This document shows, one piece after another, positions 37,494 through 49,311 of a DNA stretch of 64,000 nucleotides; position 1 is the first letter of the stretch; each line of letters opens with the position of its first letter. Made by a program: the position numbers and the translations under genes. Origin of the DNA: Candidatus Kinetoplastibacterium blastocrithidii (ex Strigomonas culicis) (lineage in GTDB: Bacteria; Pseudomonadota; Gammaproteobacteria; Burkholderiales; Burkholderiaceae_B); NCBI RefSeq assembly GCF_000319245.1, contig NC_019814.1, positions 186,001 through 250,000 on the forward strand, read 5' to 3'. The notes beneath the pieces are model-generated. The model searched no databases, was not told where the DNA came from, and worked only from the letters and a program-made list of their open reading frames with translations.

Positions 37494-37964
37494 GTGAATT
37501 TAAATGCGACGATTTTTTTTCAGATGGTTGTGTTTTTTATTTTGGGATTGGCCACTATGGTATTTGTTTGGCCTAATCTCATAAAAGTAATTGATGAGCG
37601 TCGCAAAAAAATATCCGACGGTTTATCAGCGGCAGAGAAGAGTATTGCTGAGCTTTCTATTGTTAATGATCGTGTTAAGCTGATAGCAGATAATGCAAAA
37701 AAAGAGGCGCATGAACGTATATCTAATGCCGAGAGGCAGGTATCTGATATTATTGACAAAGCTAAATCTGATGCTGAGTCAGAAAGATCAAAAATCATAG
37801 CTCAAGCTCAACAAGATACAGAGATTATTATTCGCAATGCCAGAGATTTATTAAGAGAAGATGTTGCTATTCTAGCAATAAAAGGGGCGGAACAAATACT
37901 TCGACGTGAAGTTGATCTAAATGAGCATAGAGATATATTAGATCGTCTTAAGTCTGAGTTATAG
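37494..37964 (+). CDS. atpF: ATP synthase F0 subunit b
   Basis: A 156-residue peripheral-stalk protein with one N-terminal membrane helix (FFQMVVFFILGLATMVFVW) and a long charged coiled coil ending in EHRDILDRLKSEL. I take the GTG at 37494 as start because it opens into the conserved MNLNAT sequence and is preceded by GGAG. Partner subunits a, c and delta flank it. Confidence 0.96.
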   Translation: MNLNATIFFQMVVFFILGLATMVFVWPNLIKVIDERRKKISDGLSAAEKSIAELSIVNDRVKLIADNAKKEAHERISNAERQVSDIIDKAKSDAESERSKIIAQAQQDTEIIIRNARDLLREDVAILAIKGAEQILRREVDLNEHRDILDRLKSEL

Positions 37965-37981
37965 ATTTTTGGATAGATTTT

Positions 37982-38527
37982 ATGATAATGTTTTTGACAG
38001 TAGCTAGAAAGTATGCTGAAGCACTATTTTCTGTGATTCAAGATAAAAGCACATCATCTTTGGATTTTTGGTCCTTAGTTCTGAATGATGCTGCTAGGGT
38101 TGTGTCTAACAGTGATGTGGAGCAGTTTATTTCTAATCCAATTATTGGCAAGCTAGAAAAACTAGAAGCATTAAAAAATTTGTTAAGTCCTGAAGCTCCT
38201 AAGATGTTTTTCAATCTTATAGAATTACTTATAGAGCGTAATAATTTATTGATATTGCCTTATGTTTCTGAACAATTTTTGAGATTAAAGAATAATTATG
38301 AAGGTGTTGGCGTAGCTAAGATTTTTACCGCTTTTTCTTTATCTGCAGACCAGATTAAAAGTTTAATTGCTAAATTAGAGAGTCTAACAGGGTTGATTTT
38401 AAGGCCTAAAATTCTTGTTGATGAATCACTCATTGGCGGGGTCAAAATTTTTATCGAAGACAAAGTGTTTGACATCTCAGTTAAAAATAGTTTGACTAGA
38501 ATGCAAGAAGTCTTGTCGGCCTTGTAA
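37982..38527 (+). CDS. atpH: ATP synthase F1 subunit delta
   Basis: The 181-residue delta subunit joins the b stalk to the alpha3beta3 head. The N-terminal [13 protein letters not shown] and the C-terminal [29 protein letters not shown] patterns are both conserved. An ATG two codons in is an alternative start. It lies 17 bp after atpF. Confidence 0.96.
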   Translation: MIMFLTVARKYAEALFSVIQDKSTSSLDFWSLVLNDAARVVSNSDVEQFISNPIIGKLEKLEALKNLLSPEAPKMFFNLIELLIERNNLLILPYVSEQFLRLKNNYEGVGVAKIFTAFSLSADQIKSLIAKLESLTGLILRPKILVDESLIGGVKIFIEDKVFDISVKNSLTRMQEVLSAL

Positions 38528-38550
38528 ACAATAAATTTTCAGGAGTTAAT

Positions 38551-40092
38551 ATGCAACTAAATCCCTCAGAGATTAGTGAGTTTATAAAAAGACGTATCGA
38601 GGGTATGGATTCAGAAGTAGATGTTCGTACAAGTGGTGTTGTTGTTTCTGTTACTGATGGTATTACTCGCATATACGGATTGTCGGATGTTATGCAAGGA
38701 GAGATGTTAGAGTTTTCTAATAATTCTATAGGTCTTGCTCTTAATCTCGAGCGTGATTCTGTAGGAGCTGTTGTTTTAGGAGACTATACTGGTATTTCTG
38801 AAGGAGACATTGTTAGAACAACAGGCCGCATATTAGAAGTCCCGGTTGGATATGGATTACGTGGACGTGTAGTTAATGCACTTGGTGAGCCTATAGATGG
38901 TAGAGGATCTATAAAACATGATGCTACTGACATTATAGAGAAAGTTGCTCCTGGTGTTATTGATCGACGTACAGTTTCTCAGCCTTTACAAACAGGCATT
39001 AAGTCTATAGATTCTATGGTTCCTATAGGCAGGGGGCAGCGTGAACTTATTATTGGAGATAGGCAGACGGGAAAGACTAGTGTGGCTATTGATACAATTA
39101 TTAATCAGAAAAATAGTGGCGTTACCTGTATTTATGTGGCTATTGGCCAAAAGGCAGCTTCAATTAACAATGTTGTTAGGAAATTAGAAGAATATGGCGC
39201 TTTGGAATATACTATAATAGTGGCCGCTACTGCTTCCGACTCTGCAGCTATGCAATATATAGCTCCATATTCAGGATGTACAATGGGTGAGTACTTTAGA
39301 GATAGAGGCGAAGATGCACTTATCGTATATGATGATCTAACAAAGCAAGCATGGGCTTATAGGCAGATATCATTATTATTGAAACGTCCTCCTGGTAGAG
39401 AAGCATATCCAGGAGACGTGTTTTATTTGCATTCTCGTTTGCTTGAGAGATCTGCTAGGGTTAGTGAGAATTATGTAGAGAAATTTACCAAAGGTGTTGT
39501 TAAAAATAAAACTGGCTCTCTAACATCTTTGCCAATAATTGAAACTCAGGCTGGTGATGTTTCAGCGTTTGTGCCAACAAATGTTATTTCAATCACTGAT
39601 GGACAGATATTTTTGGAAACTGATTTGTTCAATGCTGGAATTAGACCAGCTATTAATGCTGGCATATCTGTTTCTAGGGTTGGTGGATCAGCTCAAACTA
39701 AGATTATTAAAAAATTATCTGGTGGGATTAGAACTGACTTGGCTCAGTATAGAGAATTAGCTGCTTTTTCTCAATTTTCTTCTGATTTGGATGAGGCAAC
39801 ACGTCGTCAGTTAGATAGAGGTAAAAGAGTAGTTGAATTGCTTAAACAAGCGCAATATCAACCATTAAAGGTGTGGGAGCAGGCTCTATTATTATTCTCT
39901 TTGAATAGAGGTTTTATGGACGATGTAAATGTTTCAGACATCGCTTTATTTGAAAGGTTCATAAAGGATTTCTTTATAAAAAATTACTCTTCAATTATTG
40001 ATAGGATTGAAAATAGTAAGGATTTATGCCAGAAAGATGAGAAAGATTTATCTTTGGCTATTCAGAATTTTAAAGAACTTAATACTTTTTAA
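38551..40092 (+). CDS. atpA: ATP synthase F1 subunit alpha
   Basis: The 513-residue non-catalytic nucleotide-binding subunit is full length. The P-loop is [15 protein letters not shown], the DELSEED-equivalent and Walker B region is [17 protein letters not shown], and the ATP synthase signature is [21 protein letters not shown] precedes the ATG. No substitutions in key residues were seen. Confidence 0.98.
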   Translation: MQLNPSEISEFIKRRIEGMDSEVDVRTSGVVVSVTDGITRIYGLSDVMQGEMLEFSNNSIGLALNLERDSVGAVVLGDYTGISEGDIVRTTGRILEVPVGYGLRGRVVNALGEPIDGRGSIKHDATDIIEKVAPGVIDRRTVSQPLQTGIKSIDSMVPIGRGQRELIIGDRQTGKTSVAIDTIINQKNSGVTCIYVAIGQKAASINNVVRKLEEYGALEYTIIVAATASDSAAMQYIAPYSGCTMGEYFRDRGEDALIVYDDLTKQAWAYRQISLLLKRPPGREAYPGDVFYLHSRLLERSARVSENYVEKFTKGVVKNKTGSLTSLPIIETQAGDVSAFVPTNVISITDGQIFLETDLFNAGIRPAINAGISVSRVGGSAQTKIIKKLSGGIRTDLAQYRELAAFSQFSSDLDEATRRQLDRGKRVVELLKQAQYQPLKVWEQALLLFSLNRGFMDDVNVSDIALFERFIKDFFIKNYSSIIDRIENSKDLCQKDEKDLSLAIQNFKELNTF

Positions 40093-40127
40093 GTGGGCTT
40101 ATTAGCATTTTTGGTTAGGAAATATCA

Positions 40128-41027
40128 ATGCCTGGGATTAAAGAAATTCGTAGTAAGATTAAGAGTGTGCAGAGCACTAGTAAAATTACTAGAGCCATGG
40201 AGATGGTTGCCGCCTCTAAGATGAGGAAGGCTCAAGATAGGATGAAGATATTCCGTCCTTATGCTAGTAATATGCGTAGGATAGCCATTCATCTTATGCA
40301 GGGAAATCCAGAATATTCTCATCCTTATTTAATTGAAAGAAAAATTTCTGCGGTTGGGATAATTTTAGTTTCTACAGATAAGGGTTTATGCGGAGGAATG
40401 AATACTAATATAAGTAGATTGGTATTATCTAAACTTAAAGAATTTAATAAAGATAATATAGAGGTATATACGTCTGCATTTGGTCAAAAAAGCCTCAATC
40501 TTCTTACCCGCATAGGTAGTAATTTATTATCGCAAGAGACCCAATTAGGTGATGTTCCTGACATCAGTAGATTATTGCCAGTTATGGATGTTCAGTTAAA
40601 GGCGTATATGGAAGGTAAGATAGATTCTTTATATGTCGCTTCAACTCGATTTGTGAATACAATGAGGCAGGAACCAATATTTTCGAGATTTTTGCCATTA
40701 TCAGTGAATCTAGATGATCCGTATCATAAAATTGATAAAGACTATACTTCTGATAATGCAAATGTTTACAATTGGGACTATATTTATGAGCCAGATGCTA
40801 AATCTGTAATAGATAATCTTTTGGATCGTTATGTGGATTGTTTGTTGTATCAGGCTATAGTTGAAAATATGGCTTCAGAACAGTCTGCAAGAATGGTTGC
40901 GATGAAAGCAGCCTCCGATAATGCAAAAAGAGTTATTGATGATTTGCAGATGATATACAACAAGAATCGCCAGACAGCGATTACTAAAGAAATCTCTGAA
41001 ATCGTTAGCGGCGCATCAGCTGTTTAA
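40128..41027 (+). CDS. atpG: ATP synthase F1 subunit gamma
   Basis: Gamma is the rotor shaft. The 299 residues have the conserved N-terminal coiled-coil helix (MPGIKEIRSKIKSVQSTSKIT, then AMEMVAASKMRKAQ). The central STDKGLCGGMN follows, and the C-terminal signature helix ASEQSARMVAMKAASDNA ends in TKEISEIVSGASAV. It is complete and in standard position. Confidence 0.97.
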   Translation: MPGIKEIRSKIKSVQSTSKITRAMEMVAASKMRKAQDRMKIFRPYASNMRRIAIHLMQGNPEYSHPYLIERKISAVGIILVSTDKGLCGGMNTNISRLVLSKLKEFNKDNIEVYTSAFGQKSLNLLTRIGSNLLSQETQLGDVPDISRLLPVMDVQLKAYMEGKIDSLYVASTRFVNTMRQEPIFSRFLPLSVNLDDPYHKIDKDYTSDNANVYNWDYIYEPDAKSVIDNLLDRYVDCLLYQAIVENMASEQSARMVAMKAASDNAKRVIDDLQMIYNKNRQTAITKEISEIVSGASAV

Positions 41028-41059
41028 AGTATGTTTAAGTATAAATATTCTTATAGTAA

Positions 41060-42472
<1,413 letters not shown>

Positions 42473-42478
42473 TTTGTC

Positions 42479-42904
42479 ATGAATAATTTTATCACTGTTA
42501 ATATTGTTAGCATATCAGAGTTGTTATTCTCGGGTAATGCTAAGTTTGTTCTTCTGCCAGCCGAATTTGGAGATATAGGCATATTGCCTGGACATGTGCC
42601 CCTAATTTCTCTTATTCGTACTGGCATGCTAAAAATAATTTGTCCAGATGATTCAGAGCATAGCATTTTTGTAGCTGGTGGTATATTAGAGGTTCAGCCA
42701 AAAGAAGTAACTGTATTAGCAGATACAGCTGTTATAGCTACGGAATTAGATGAAGTGAAAATTATAGAAGCTCGTAAGAAGGCAGAAGAAGTTTTGAGAA
42801 ATAATAAAGACAGGACTGATATAGCGAGTGTTGAAATGGAATTAAATATGCTTGCAGTGCAGGCAAAAACAGTTCGTAAGTTTGGTAAAGCTAGAGTATA
42901 CTGA
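42479..42904 (+). CDS. atpC: ATP synthase F1 subunit epsilon
   Basis: The 141-residue epsilon subunit joins gamma to the c-ring and can inhibit hydrolysis. The N-terminal beta-sandwich ([25 protein letters not shown]) and the C-terminal two-helix hairpin are both present, so the inhibitory domain has not been lost. It ends the atp operon; hemE follows after 46 bp. Confidence 0.96.
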   Translation: MNNFITVNIVSISELLFSGNAKFVLLPAEFGDIGILPGHVPLISLIRTGMLKIICPDDSEHSIFVAGGILEVQPKEVTVLADTAVIATELDEVKIIEARKKAEEVLRNNKDRTDIASVEMELNMLAVQAKTVRKFGKARVY

Positions 42905-42950
42905 TTACAGCTCTAGCTATATATTGATTTATAAAAGGTGGTGTTTCCAT

Positions 42951-44015
42951 ATGTTGAAAAATGATATCCTGTTGCGCTCTTTGTTCCGTGAACATGTTGA
43001 ATATACTCCAATTTGGCTAATGAGGCAGGCTGGCAGGTATCTACCTGAGTATAGAAAAGTACGAGAACTTGCTGGATCTTTTATGAGTTTGTTAACGAAT
43101 CCAGATTATGCTTGTGAGGTTACTCTTCAGCCATTGAGAAGGTATAATCTTGATGCTGTTATATTGTTTTCAGATATTCTTACTATTCCAAATGCTATGG
43201 GTCTCGGTTTGAGTTTTACTGATGGGTTAGGACCTAGTTTTACCTGTAAAATAAGGACGGAGGATGATATAAAAAGATTTTTGTCTGTTCCAGATATGAA
43301 TTCTTTAGGTTATGTTTTTGACACTATAAAGTTGGTGAATAATGAGTTAAAACAAAAAGTTCCACTTATAGGTTTTTCTGGAAGTCCGTGGACGCTAGCT
43401 TGTTATATGGTTGAAGGACAATCATCTAAAGACTTTGCTAATATAAAAAAGATGTTATATTCAAGGCCTGATTTGTTGCATAAAATATTAGAGATAAACA
43501 CTGAATCTATTATTCAATATTTAAATTTTCAGATTGATGCTGGTGTAGATGCTTTAATGCTGTTTGATACTTGGGGTGGTATTCTTACTGGCACAGCTTT
43601 TAAAGATTTTTCCTTGGCTTATAATAAAAAAATATTTGATAGTTTAAATAGAATAGTTGGAGATAGAAGAATCCCTGTTGTTAGTTTTACTAAAGGAGGT
43701 TCTCTGTGGCTGAAAGATATAGTTAAAAGTGGTTGTGATGCAATAGGTTTAGATTGGACCATTGATATGGCAGAGGCTAGACGCATTACATCTGACTCAG
43801 TTGCTCTGCAGGGAAATCTAGATCCATTGGCGTTATTAGGTAATCATAGTTTATTGCGATCAGAAGCTAGAAACATCATAGAATCTTTTGGTTTTGTTGG
43901 TAATAGTGGTCATGTTTTTAATATTGGACATGGATTAACTCCTAGTACAGATCCAGATGCTGTGGCAGAGCTGATTGAAGAGGTTCATTCTTACAGTAGA
44001 TTATTTCACGTATAA
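42951..44015 (+). CDS. hemE: Uroporphyrinogen decarboxylase
   Basis: HemE decarboxylates uroporphyrinogen III to coproporphyrinogen III in haem synthesis. The 354 residues have PIWLMRQAGRYLPEYR and the substrate-site Asp in AVILFSDILTIP. GFSGSPWTLACYMVEG, FDTWGG and FNIGHGLTPSTDPD follow. I start at the ATG at 42951, preceded by AAAGGTGG; an upstream in-frame ATG lies inside atpC. It may be co-transcribed with atp. hemA, also in the window, starts the same pathway. Confidence 0.96.
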   Translation: MLKNDILLRSLFREHVEYTPIWLMRQAGRYLPEYRKVRELAGSFMSLLTNPDYACEVTLQPLRRYNLDAVILFSDILTIPNAMGLGLSFTDGLGPSFTCKIRTEDDIKRFLSVPDMNSLGYVFDTIKLVNNELKQKVPLIGFSGSPWTLACYMVEGQSSKDFANIKKMLYSRPDLLHKILEINTESIIQYLNFQIDAGVDALMLFDTWGGILTGTAFKDFSLAYNKKIFDSLNRIVGDRRIPVVSFTKGGSLWLKDIVKSGCDAIGLDWTIDMAEARRITSDSVALQGNLDPLALLGNHSLLRSEARNIIESFGFVGNSGHVFNIGHGLTPSTDPDAVAELIEEVHSYSRLFHV

Positions 44016-44032
44016 TTATAATGTTGTTATAT

Positions 44033-44240
44033 TTATTCACAAGATATTAACTATGTTTATTTTTTTGTATTGTTAGCTTTTTAATTTTAAATGGCGCTAA
44101 CTATTTGAATTTTAATGAATAAATTGGTTAATATTTTCTTATTAATTTTCCTATATAATTTTTTATGATTATTTCCACTGGATATTTATAGATTTTCCAC
44201 AGAGTTATCCACAGATATATGTTTCTTTGTCTGTGGATTT
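44033..44240 (+). other. AT-rich intergenic region with DnaA-box-like sites (candidate replication origin)
   Basis: Between hemE and priA, three matches to TTWTNCACA occur on the plus strand: TTATTCACA (44033-44041), TTTTCCACA (44193-44201) and the perfect box TTATCCACA (44205-44213). A weaker inverted site TGTGGATTT lies at 44232-44240. The last two direct boxes are spaced 12 bp apart. About 130 bp of nearly pure A/T lies between the first box and the cluster, which would suit an unwinding element. No dnaA gene lies beside it in the window, so this may instead be a DnaA-regulated or titration site. Confidence 0.45.
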
Positions 44241-44303
44241 TCTTTCTTTGATTCAGCAGTTGTTTTTTCAATGATTTTATAACGAATAATATTTTTATAT
44301 TAA

Positions 44304-46406
44304 ATGCCTAGTCAGAGTGAGTTATTAATTTCTTATAATTGGTTATGTGTGGCATTGAATTTGCCTTTGTTTTCTACTTTTGATTACAAAAGTACTGGTA
44401 GCATCGCCATTGGTTCTAGAGTAATAGTGCCTTTTGGCAAGAGGACGTTAATAGGTATAGTAATTAATGTTCTAGAAAAGCCATCTATAGATGCATCTCA
44501 GGTTAGAGAGATTTTAAATGTATTAGATGATTTGCCACCGTTTTTGCCAGATTGGTTAAGGTTGCTTGAGTTTACTGCCGATTATTATCAAAGACCTTTG
44601 GGAGAAGTTATGTTCTCTGTAATACCATCACCATTACGAGATATATCTTCATATAAAGGAGAATGTAGTTTAGGTGGCCCTACTATAAAGTTAAAAAAGA
44701 AAAATAATTGTGTTCCATCTGTTTCAATTTTATCACGAATGGATACATTTGATGCAATATTGAATGAAGAACAAAAAAAGGCTATAGATATAATCAATTC
44801 ATTAAAAGAATTTAAGGCTGTACTATTATATGGGATAACAGGTAGTGGCAAGACAGAAGTTTATCTTAGAGCAGCTCGTAATGTATTGCAGAATTCTAGC
44901 AAGCAAATACTGTTTTTAATTCCCGAGATAAATTTAACTCCACAATTAGAGAAGGTTGTAAGAAATAATCTTGTTGGTATTGTAAGTGATGAAGATATAT
45001 TAGTAATGCATAGTAAACTAACTATGAGCTCTAAATTAGATGTTTGGTCTAGAGCTCAGAATTCTAAATTTAGAGTTCTTTTAGGCACAAGAATGTCTGT
45101 ATTTGTGCCATTTTCTAATATAGGGTTAATAGTTGTAGATGAGGAACATGATACTTCTTATAAGCAACAAAATGGATTGAGATATTCTGCTAGAGATCTA
45201 GGTGTTTGGAGAGCTCGTTATTTAAATATTCCAATAATTTTAGGATCAGCGACCCCTGCATTGGAAACATGGAATAATGCAGAAACAGGTCATTATTTGC
45301 GTATTTATTTAAAGAGGAAGGCAATGGAGTTTAATGTTCCTGATATAAAATTAATAAATACCAAGAAATTTCGCCCAAAGAATGGTTTAACAGCTCCACT
45401 AATAGAGGCTATAGAAGATCGTTTAAAAAAGAAAGAGCAATCCTTGATATTTATTAATAGAAGGGGTTATTCACCGGTATTCTGTTGTTTTTCTTGTGAC
45501 TGGGTTAGCAAGTGTCCTAGATGCACAGCTTTTACTGTTTTGCATAGTGTTTCTGATAATCAGACAGGAAAGTTGCATTGTCATCATTGTGGCTACTATA
45601 TGGTAGCTCCATTATCTTGTCCTGAATGTGGAGATCAGGACTTGAGGCCTGTAGGTAGTGGCACTCAGAGAATAGAGGAAGCTTTAATAGAATTGTTTCC
45701 TAATGCTAACATTATTAGAATAGATGCTGATAGTACAAAGCGCAAGGGCAGCATAGCTTCTTTGTTGAATGATGTAAATAATGGAGTTGTTGATATATTG
45801 ATAGGCACTCAGATGCTTGCAAAAGGACATGATTTTTTGAGAGTTAGTTTAGTAGGGGTTATTAATTCTGATGCTATGATTTTCTGTCAAGATTTTCGTG
45901 CCCCAGAGCATTTATTTTCTCAATTAATACAGGTTTCTGGAAGGGCTGGACGACATCTAAATGGAGGTGAGGTTCTTATACAAACGTCTTTTCCTGAGCA
46001 TATGATCTATAAATTTGTTATAGACCAAGATTATGAAAGTTTTGCTAAGTATTTATTAAATCTGAGATCAATAGCCAATCTCCCACCGTATTCATATCAA
46101 GCTTTATTGAGTGTTGAGTCTAAAAACTTAAACGCAGCAATGGATTTCTTGTATAAATCTAGAGAAATAATAAAAAAGAAGGTTTCTATTGATTTTGACT
46201 ATTTATCTTTCATAACTTGTTATGACCCAGTTCCTTCTAGAATAGTGCGTATAGCAGATGTTGAGCGTGCTCAGATTCTAGTAGAGAGTAAACATAGATC
46301 ATTATTAATAACTTTCCTGAAAGTATGGCTAAGACATATTAGAGCTCTAGTAAGCAAAAAAAATAAAGTTAAGTGGCATATAGATGTTGATCCATTGGAA
46401 ATATGA
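44304..46406 (+). CDS. priA: Primosomal protein N', replication-restart helicase
   Basis: PriA reloads the replisome at stalled forks. The 700 residues show the N-terminal DNA-binding domain, P-loop GITGSGKTEVYLRAA, DEEH box (VVDEEHDTSYKQQ) and motif III GSATPALETW. Zinc-binding Cys pairs run from CCFSCDW to CPECG around residues 400-450. Motifs V-VI are GTQMLAKGHDF and QVSGRAGRH. It is near normal length (732 in E. coli). It converges with nnrD, 13 bp away. Confidence 0.97.
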   Translation: MPSQSELLISYNWLCVALNLPLFSTFDYKSTGSIAIGSRVIVPFGKRTLIGIVINVLEKPSIDASQVREILNVLDDLPPFLPDWLRLLEFTADYYQRPLGEVMFSVIPSPLRDISSYKGECSLGGPTIKLKKKNNCVPSVSILSRMDTFDAILNEEQKKAIDIINSLKEFKAVLLYGITGSGKTEVYLRAARNVLQNSSKQILFLIPEINLTPQLEKVVRNNLVGIVSDEDILVMHSKLTMSSKLDVWSRAQNSKFRVLLGTRMSVFVPFSNIGLIVVDEEHDTSYKQQNGLRYSARDLGVWRARYLNIPIILGSATPALETWNNAETGHYLRIYLKRKAMEFNVPDIKLINTKKFRPKNGLTAPLIEAIEDRLKKKEQSLIFINRRGYSPVFCCFSCDWVSKCPRCTAFTVLHSVSDNQTGKLHCHHCGYYMVAPLSCPECGDQDLRPVGSGTQRIEEALIELFPNANIIRIDADSTKRKGSIASLLNDVNNGVVDILIGTQMLAKGHDFLRVSLVGVINSDAMIFCQDFRAPEHLFSQLIQVSGRAGRHLNGGEVLIQTSFPEHMIYKFVIDQDYESFAKYLLNLRSIANLPPYSYQALLSVESKNLNAAMDFLYKSREIIKKKVSIDFDYLSFITCYDPVPSRIVRIADVERAQILVESKHRSLLITFLKVWLRHIRALVSKKNKVKWHIDVDPLEI

Positions 46407-46419
46407 TTATTATGACTAA

Positions 46420-47283
46420 CTAATTATATGTTATGTTATTACGTATTTTGCGTGCAGAATCTGCTATTTCACTTGCAGTTAGTCCTATAGGGCCTATGTT
46501 TTCCATGGATAGTTTATCTGATGCTTTCCCATGTAACCAAACAGCTCCTAATAGGGCCTGTTCTAAACATATTTTTTGTGATATTAGACTACCTATCATT
46601 CCTGCTAAAACATCACCAGTTCCAGAGGATGCTAGCCCAGGGTTTCCAGTTTTATTGCTAAATATGACATAATCGTTAGGAGAGCATATTAGAGTATTCT
46701 TGCCTTTTAATACTATCCAGGCTTTAAAATTTTTAGATAATAGTTTAACTGCTTCTAGTCTGTTTTCTTGTATGTCTTGTGTTGAACAATTTAATAGCCT
46801 AGCAGCTTCTGCTGGATGCGGCGTCAATATTAATGTGTTGTTTTTGTAGTTTGAGCTCAAAAAATTTTTTGAGGATAGAATATTCAATGCATCAGCATCT
46901 ATCACTATTATTGAGCCTTTTTTTAATATAAACATTTCATTAATTAATTTTTGTGAAAAAACTGATTGTCCTAACCCACAACCTACGACCCATGTATTAA
47001 CTCTAATTTGAGATTTTAGCCAATATATAGCTGTGTTTATCATTAACTCTGGCTGTATAAAATCAACTGATATTGGGGAGTTTTTGCTAGCAAAACCAAT
47101 TAGCACCTTACCTGCGCCAATTTTTAGAGCTGCTCTTCCTGCAAGCAGTACAGAGCCTATCATTCCATTGCTTCCACCGATAATTCCAACTGTTCCATGA
47201 TCACCCTTATTGCTATCTAAGTTTCTTTTTTTGAATAATTCTGGTAAATTCTCGATATTAATATCGATTGGTTTTTGATTCAT
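46420..47283 (-). CDS. nnrD: ADP-dependent NAD(P)H-hydrate dehydratase
   Basis: NnrD repairs hydrated NAD(P)H. The 287 residues match the ribokinase-like YjeF C-terminal domain: KGDHGTVGIIGGSNGMIGSVLLA, VVGCGLGQS, LTPHPAEAARLL and the nucleotide-binding loop GNPGLASSGTGDVLAGMIG. The epimerase half (NnrE), fused in E. coli, is absent here and may be encoded elsewhere or lost. The gene is convergent with priA and divergent from tRNA-Arg. Confidence 0.93.
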   Translation of the reverse strand: MNQKPIDINIENLPELFKKRNLDSNKGDHGTVGIIGGSNGMIGSVLLAGRAALKIGAGKVLIGFASKNSPISVDFIQPELMINTAIYWLKSQIRVNTWVVGCGLGQSVFSQKLINEMFILKKGSIIVIDADALNILSSKNFLSSNYKNNTLILTPHPAEAARLLNCSTQDIQENRLEAVKLLSKNFKAWIVLKGKNTLICSPNDYVIFSNKTGNPGLASSGTGDVLAGMIGSLISQKICLEQALLGAVWLHGKASDKLSMENIGPIGLTASEIADSARKIRNNITYN

Positions 47284-47353
47284 TATCTTTCGTGTTGTAT
47301 TAGATTATATTTGTATATGAAATGTAGTATAGTGCTATTTTTCTGTATTTATT

Positions 47354-47428
47354 GCATCCGTAGTTCAATGGATAGAATGTGAGTTTCCGAAGCTCTTGAT
47401 ACAGGTTCAATTCCTGTCGGATGCGCCA
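47354..47428 (+). tRNA. tRNA-Arg (anticodon CCG)
   Basis: A 75-nt plus-strand tRNA with encoded CCA. The acceptor arm GCATCCG pairs perfectly with CGGATGC. The D arm GTTC/GAAT encloses AATGGATA, the anticodon loop is TTCCGAA, and the T arm is ACAGG/CCTGT. The anticodon CCG reads only CGG. The anticodon stem is weak: a U-U mismatch at the top and a U-G pair at the bottom. It ends 7 bp from the stop of convergent gshA. Confidence 0.93.
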
Positions 47429-47435
47429 TCCATAT

Positions 47436-49040
47436 TTATGGTTCTATAATGTTAGAGTTATTATTAAATTGTTTATCAACATTATCTTGTAGATAATTTA
47501 CATATTCATTAAAACTCATCTCGTTTTTTTCTTCTAATGCATAACATTCATCATGAGATTTAATAGCATTTTTCTTATAGTAGTTATGGTTTGAGTCTGT
47601 CTCTTTTTTTAAGATAAAGGAATGCTGTTTACTTATTTCTAATGAATATTCTGCCAGAGATATTTTTCTATCTTTTAGATTTCTAATAATTTTTGCAGAT
47701 GGAGTAAGATCTTGATTATTTACTTTTTTTAATTGATTTAATACCGAGTCGTAATGTAAATTTTCATGTGTGCCTCTATCTAGTATAGAGGCAATATCAC
47801 CTATCTTAGCTATTAGTTCAGTAGCCCATTGTTTTAAAGTGATATTCAAACCAGTTTTTTTAATTGATAAGTTAGGCTCTCTACCTTTGTATGCTACATT
47901 GAAAAAATTCTCATAATGTTCCTCATATTCATTTTTTAGAAATAAAGGACTATCTTCGGTTGCACAAAATAATAGAAAAGAATCCAAAAATCTACAAGTT
48001 TCAGCATTAATCCCTATAGCAGAATCTAAGTCAATATCTAAACAACGCACCTCAATGTAATTAACCCCGTTATGTTTTAAGTTATTGATTAACCTATCAT
48101 TATTATTGATAGAACATTTAGGTCTTATCATAGAATAGTATTCATTCTCTATTTGGAGGACATTAGTATTTAATTGAATCCACTCACCTTTTTCATGGGT
48201 TCCAATATCTTGATATTCTGGCCATGGTTTATTAATAGCTTCATATAAATTTGAAAGAAATTCTTCTAAACAGTTATAAGATACATTTAATGTTGATTGA
48301 ACTTTGCTATAGTAGCCAATTTTACTTACTCTGAGACTTGTTGCATAAGGCATATAGACAGTCTTGTCATCCATATTAATAAGACCATTTATATCCTTTC
48401 TCATCAGATCTTTAGGCATAGCTGGTGTTGAGCCAAACAAGTATACTATCAACCAAGAGTATCTTATAAAATTACGCATTAGTTTGAAATAATATAAGTT
48501 TTTCTGGTTTTTATCTTTGTGCTGTAATTGCTCTAAAATCTCATTATTTAATGAAAAATTATAATGAAGCCCTGCTATGCACTGCATCTTTTTCCCATAA
48601 CGTTTTGCTAAACCCTTTCTGTATATATATTTATACATACCTATATTAGATTTTCCAAACCATGCTATCGGTATATCATCATCTTCTTTTGAAGATAGTT
48701 CTGGTATGGAGTTGTGCCATAGCAATTCATTATTTAATGAATTGCAAACAAAATTATGTATACTAGAAAGTTCTTTTATTAAGGACTCAACAGAATTATT
48801 AGTTCCTGTAATTATCTCTAATAATGCCTCTGAGTAATCTGTCGTTATATTCGTATTTGTTAGAGAAGATCCTAATTCATATGGATGAGGTAGATTGGAA
48901 ATATTTCCTGAATAATTTACCCTTAAAGCTTCTCTTTCTATTCCTCTGAGTATTTTTGAGGATAAATTTTCAATACCTTCAAGTTGATTCAGATTATTAC
49001 TTATCAGCCAAGGTGTGTTATGTATATTTGAGTTTTTCAT
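47436..49040 (-). CDS. gshA: Glutamate-cysteine ligase
   Basis: GshA joins glutamate and cysteine in the first step of glutathione synthesis. The 534 residues follow the proteobacterial class-1 pattern: GIEREALRV, ELGSSLTN, ITTDYSEALLEIITG, AGLHYNFSL, YMPYATSLRVSKIGY and VNYIEVRCLDID. The length is close to the E. coli enzyme (518). The protein is Asn- and Lys-rich, as expected in this genome. It is divergent from ubiE across 271 bp in which I recognise no clear site. Confidence 0.95.
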   Translation of the reverse strand: MKNSNIHNTPWLISNNLNQLEGIENLSSKILRGIEREALRVNYSGNISNLPHPYELGSSLTNTNITTDYSEALLEIITGTNNSVESLIKELSSIHNFVCNSLNNELLWHNSIPELSSKEDDDIPIAWFGKSNIGMYKYIYRKGLAKRYGKKMQCIAGLHYNFSLNNEILEQLQHKDKNQKNLYYFKLMRNFIRYSWLIVYLFGSTPAMPKDLMRKDINGLINMDDKTVYMPYATSLRVSKIGYYSKVQSTLNVSYNCLEEFLSNLYEAINKPWPEYQDIGTHEKGEWIQLNTNVLQIENEYYSMIRPKCSINNNDRLINNLKHNGVNYIEVRCLDIDLDSAIGINAETCRFLDSFLLFCATEDSPLFLKNEYEEHYENFFNVAYKGREPNLSIKKTGLNITLKQWATELIAKIGDIASILDRGTHENLHYDSVLNQLKKVNNQDLTPSAKIIRNLKDRKISLAEYSLEISKQHSFILKKETDSNHNYYKKNAIKSHDECYALEEKNEMSFNEYVNYLQDNVDKQFNNNSNIIEP

Positions 49041-49311
49041 TATTGGGATTTCATTTATGTTGATAAATTATGCTGATTAAATTAATTGAGTTATATTTCA
49101 CAAAAAAATATTCATCAGTTCACAAAAATCACACGTTAACTAATAGTAATAAAATTATTTACTATTTATCATTATAGCTTATATAGATTTTTTTATAGTG
49201 GCATTTTATCAAAAGAGTATAGAATACTCACTGTGCATGAATTTTAACTTTTTTAAAAGGATAATCAGTTTTCTGAATATTAGAATGATTTAGTTTATTG
49301 ATAATAATTAT

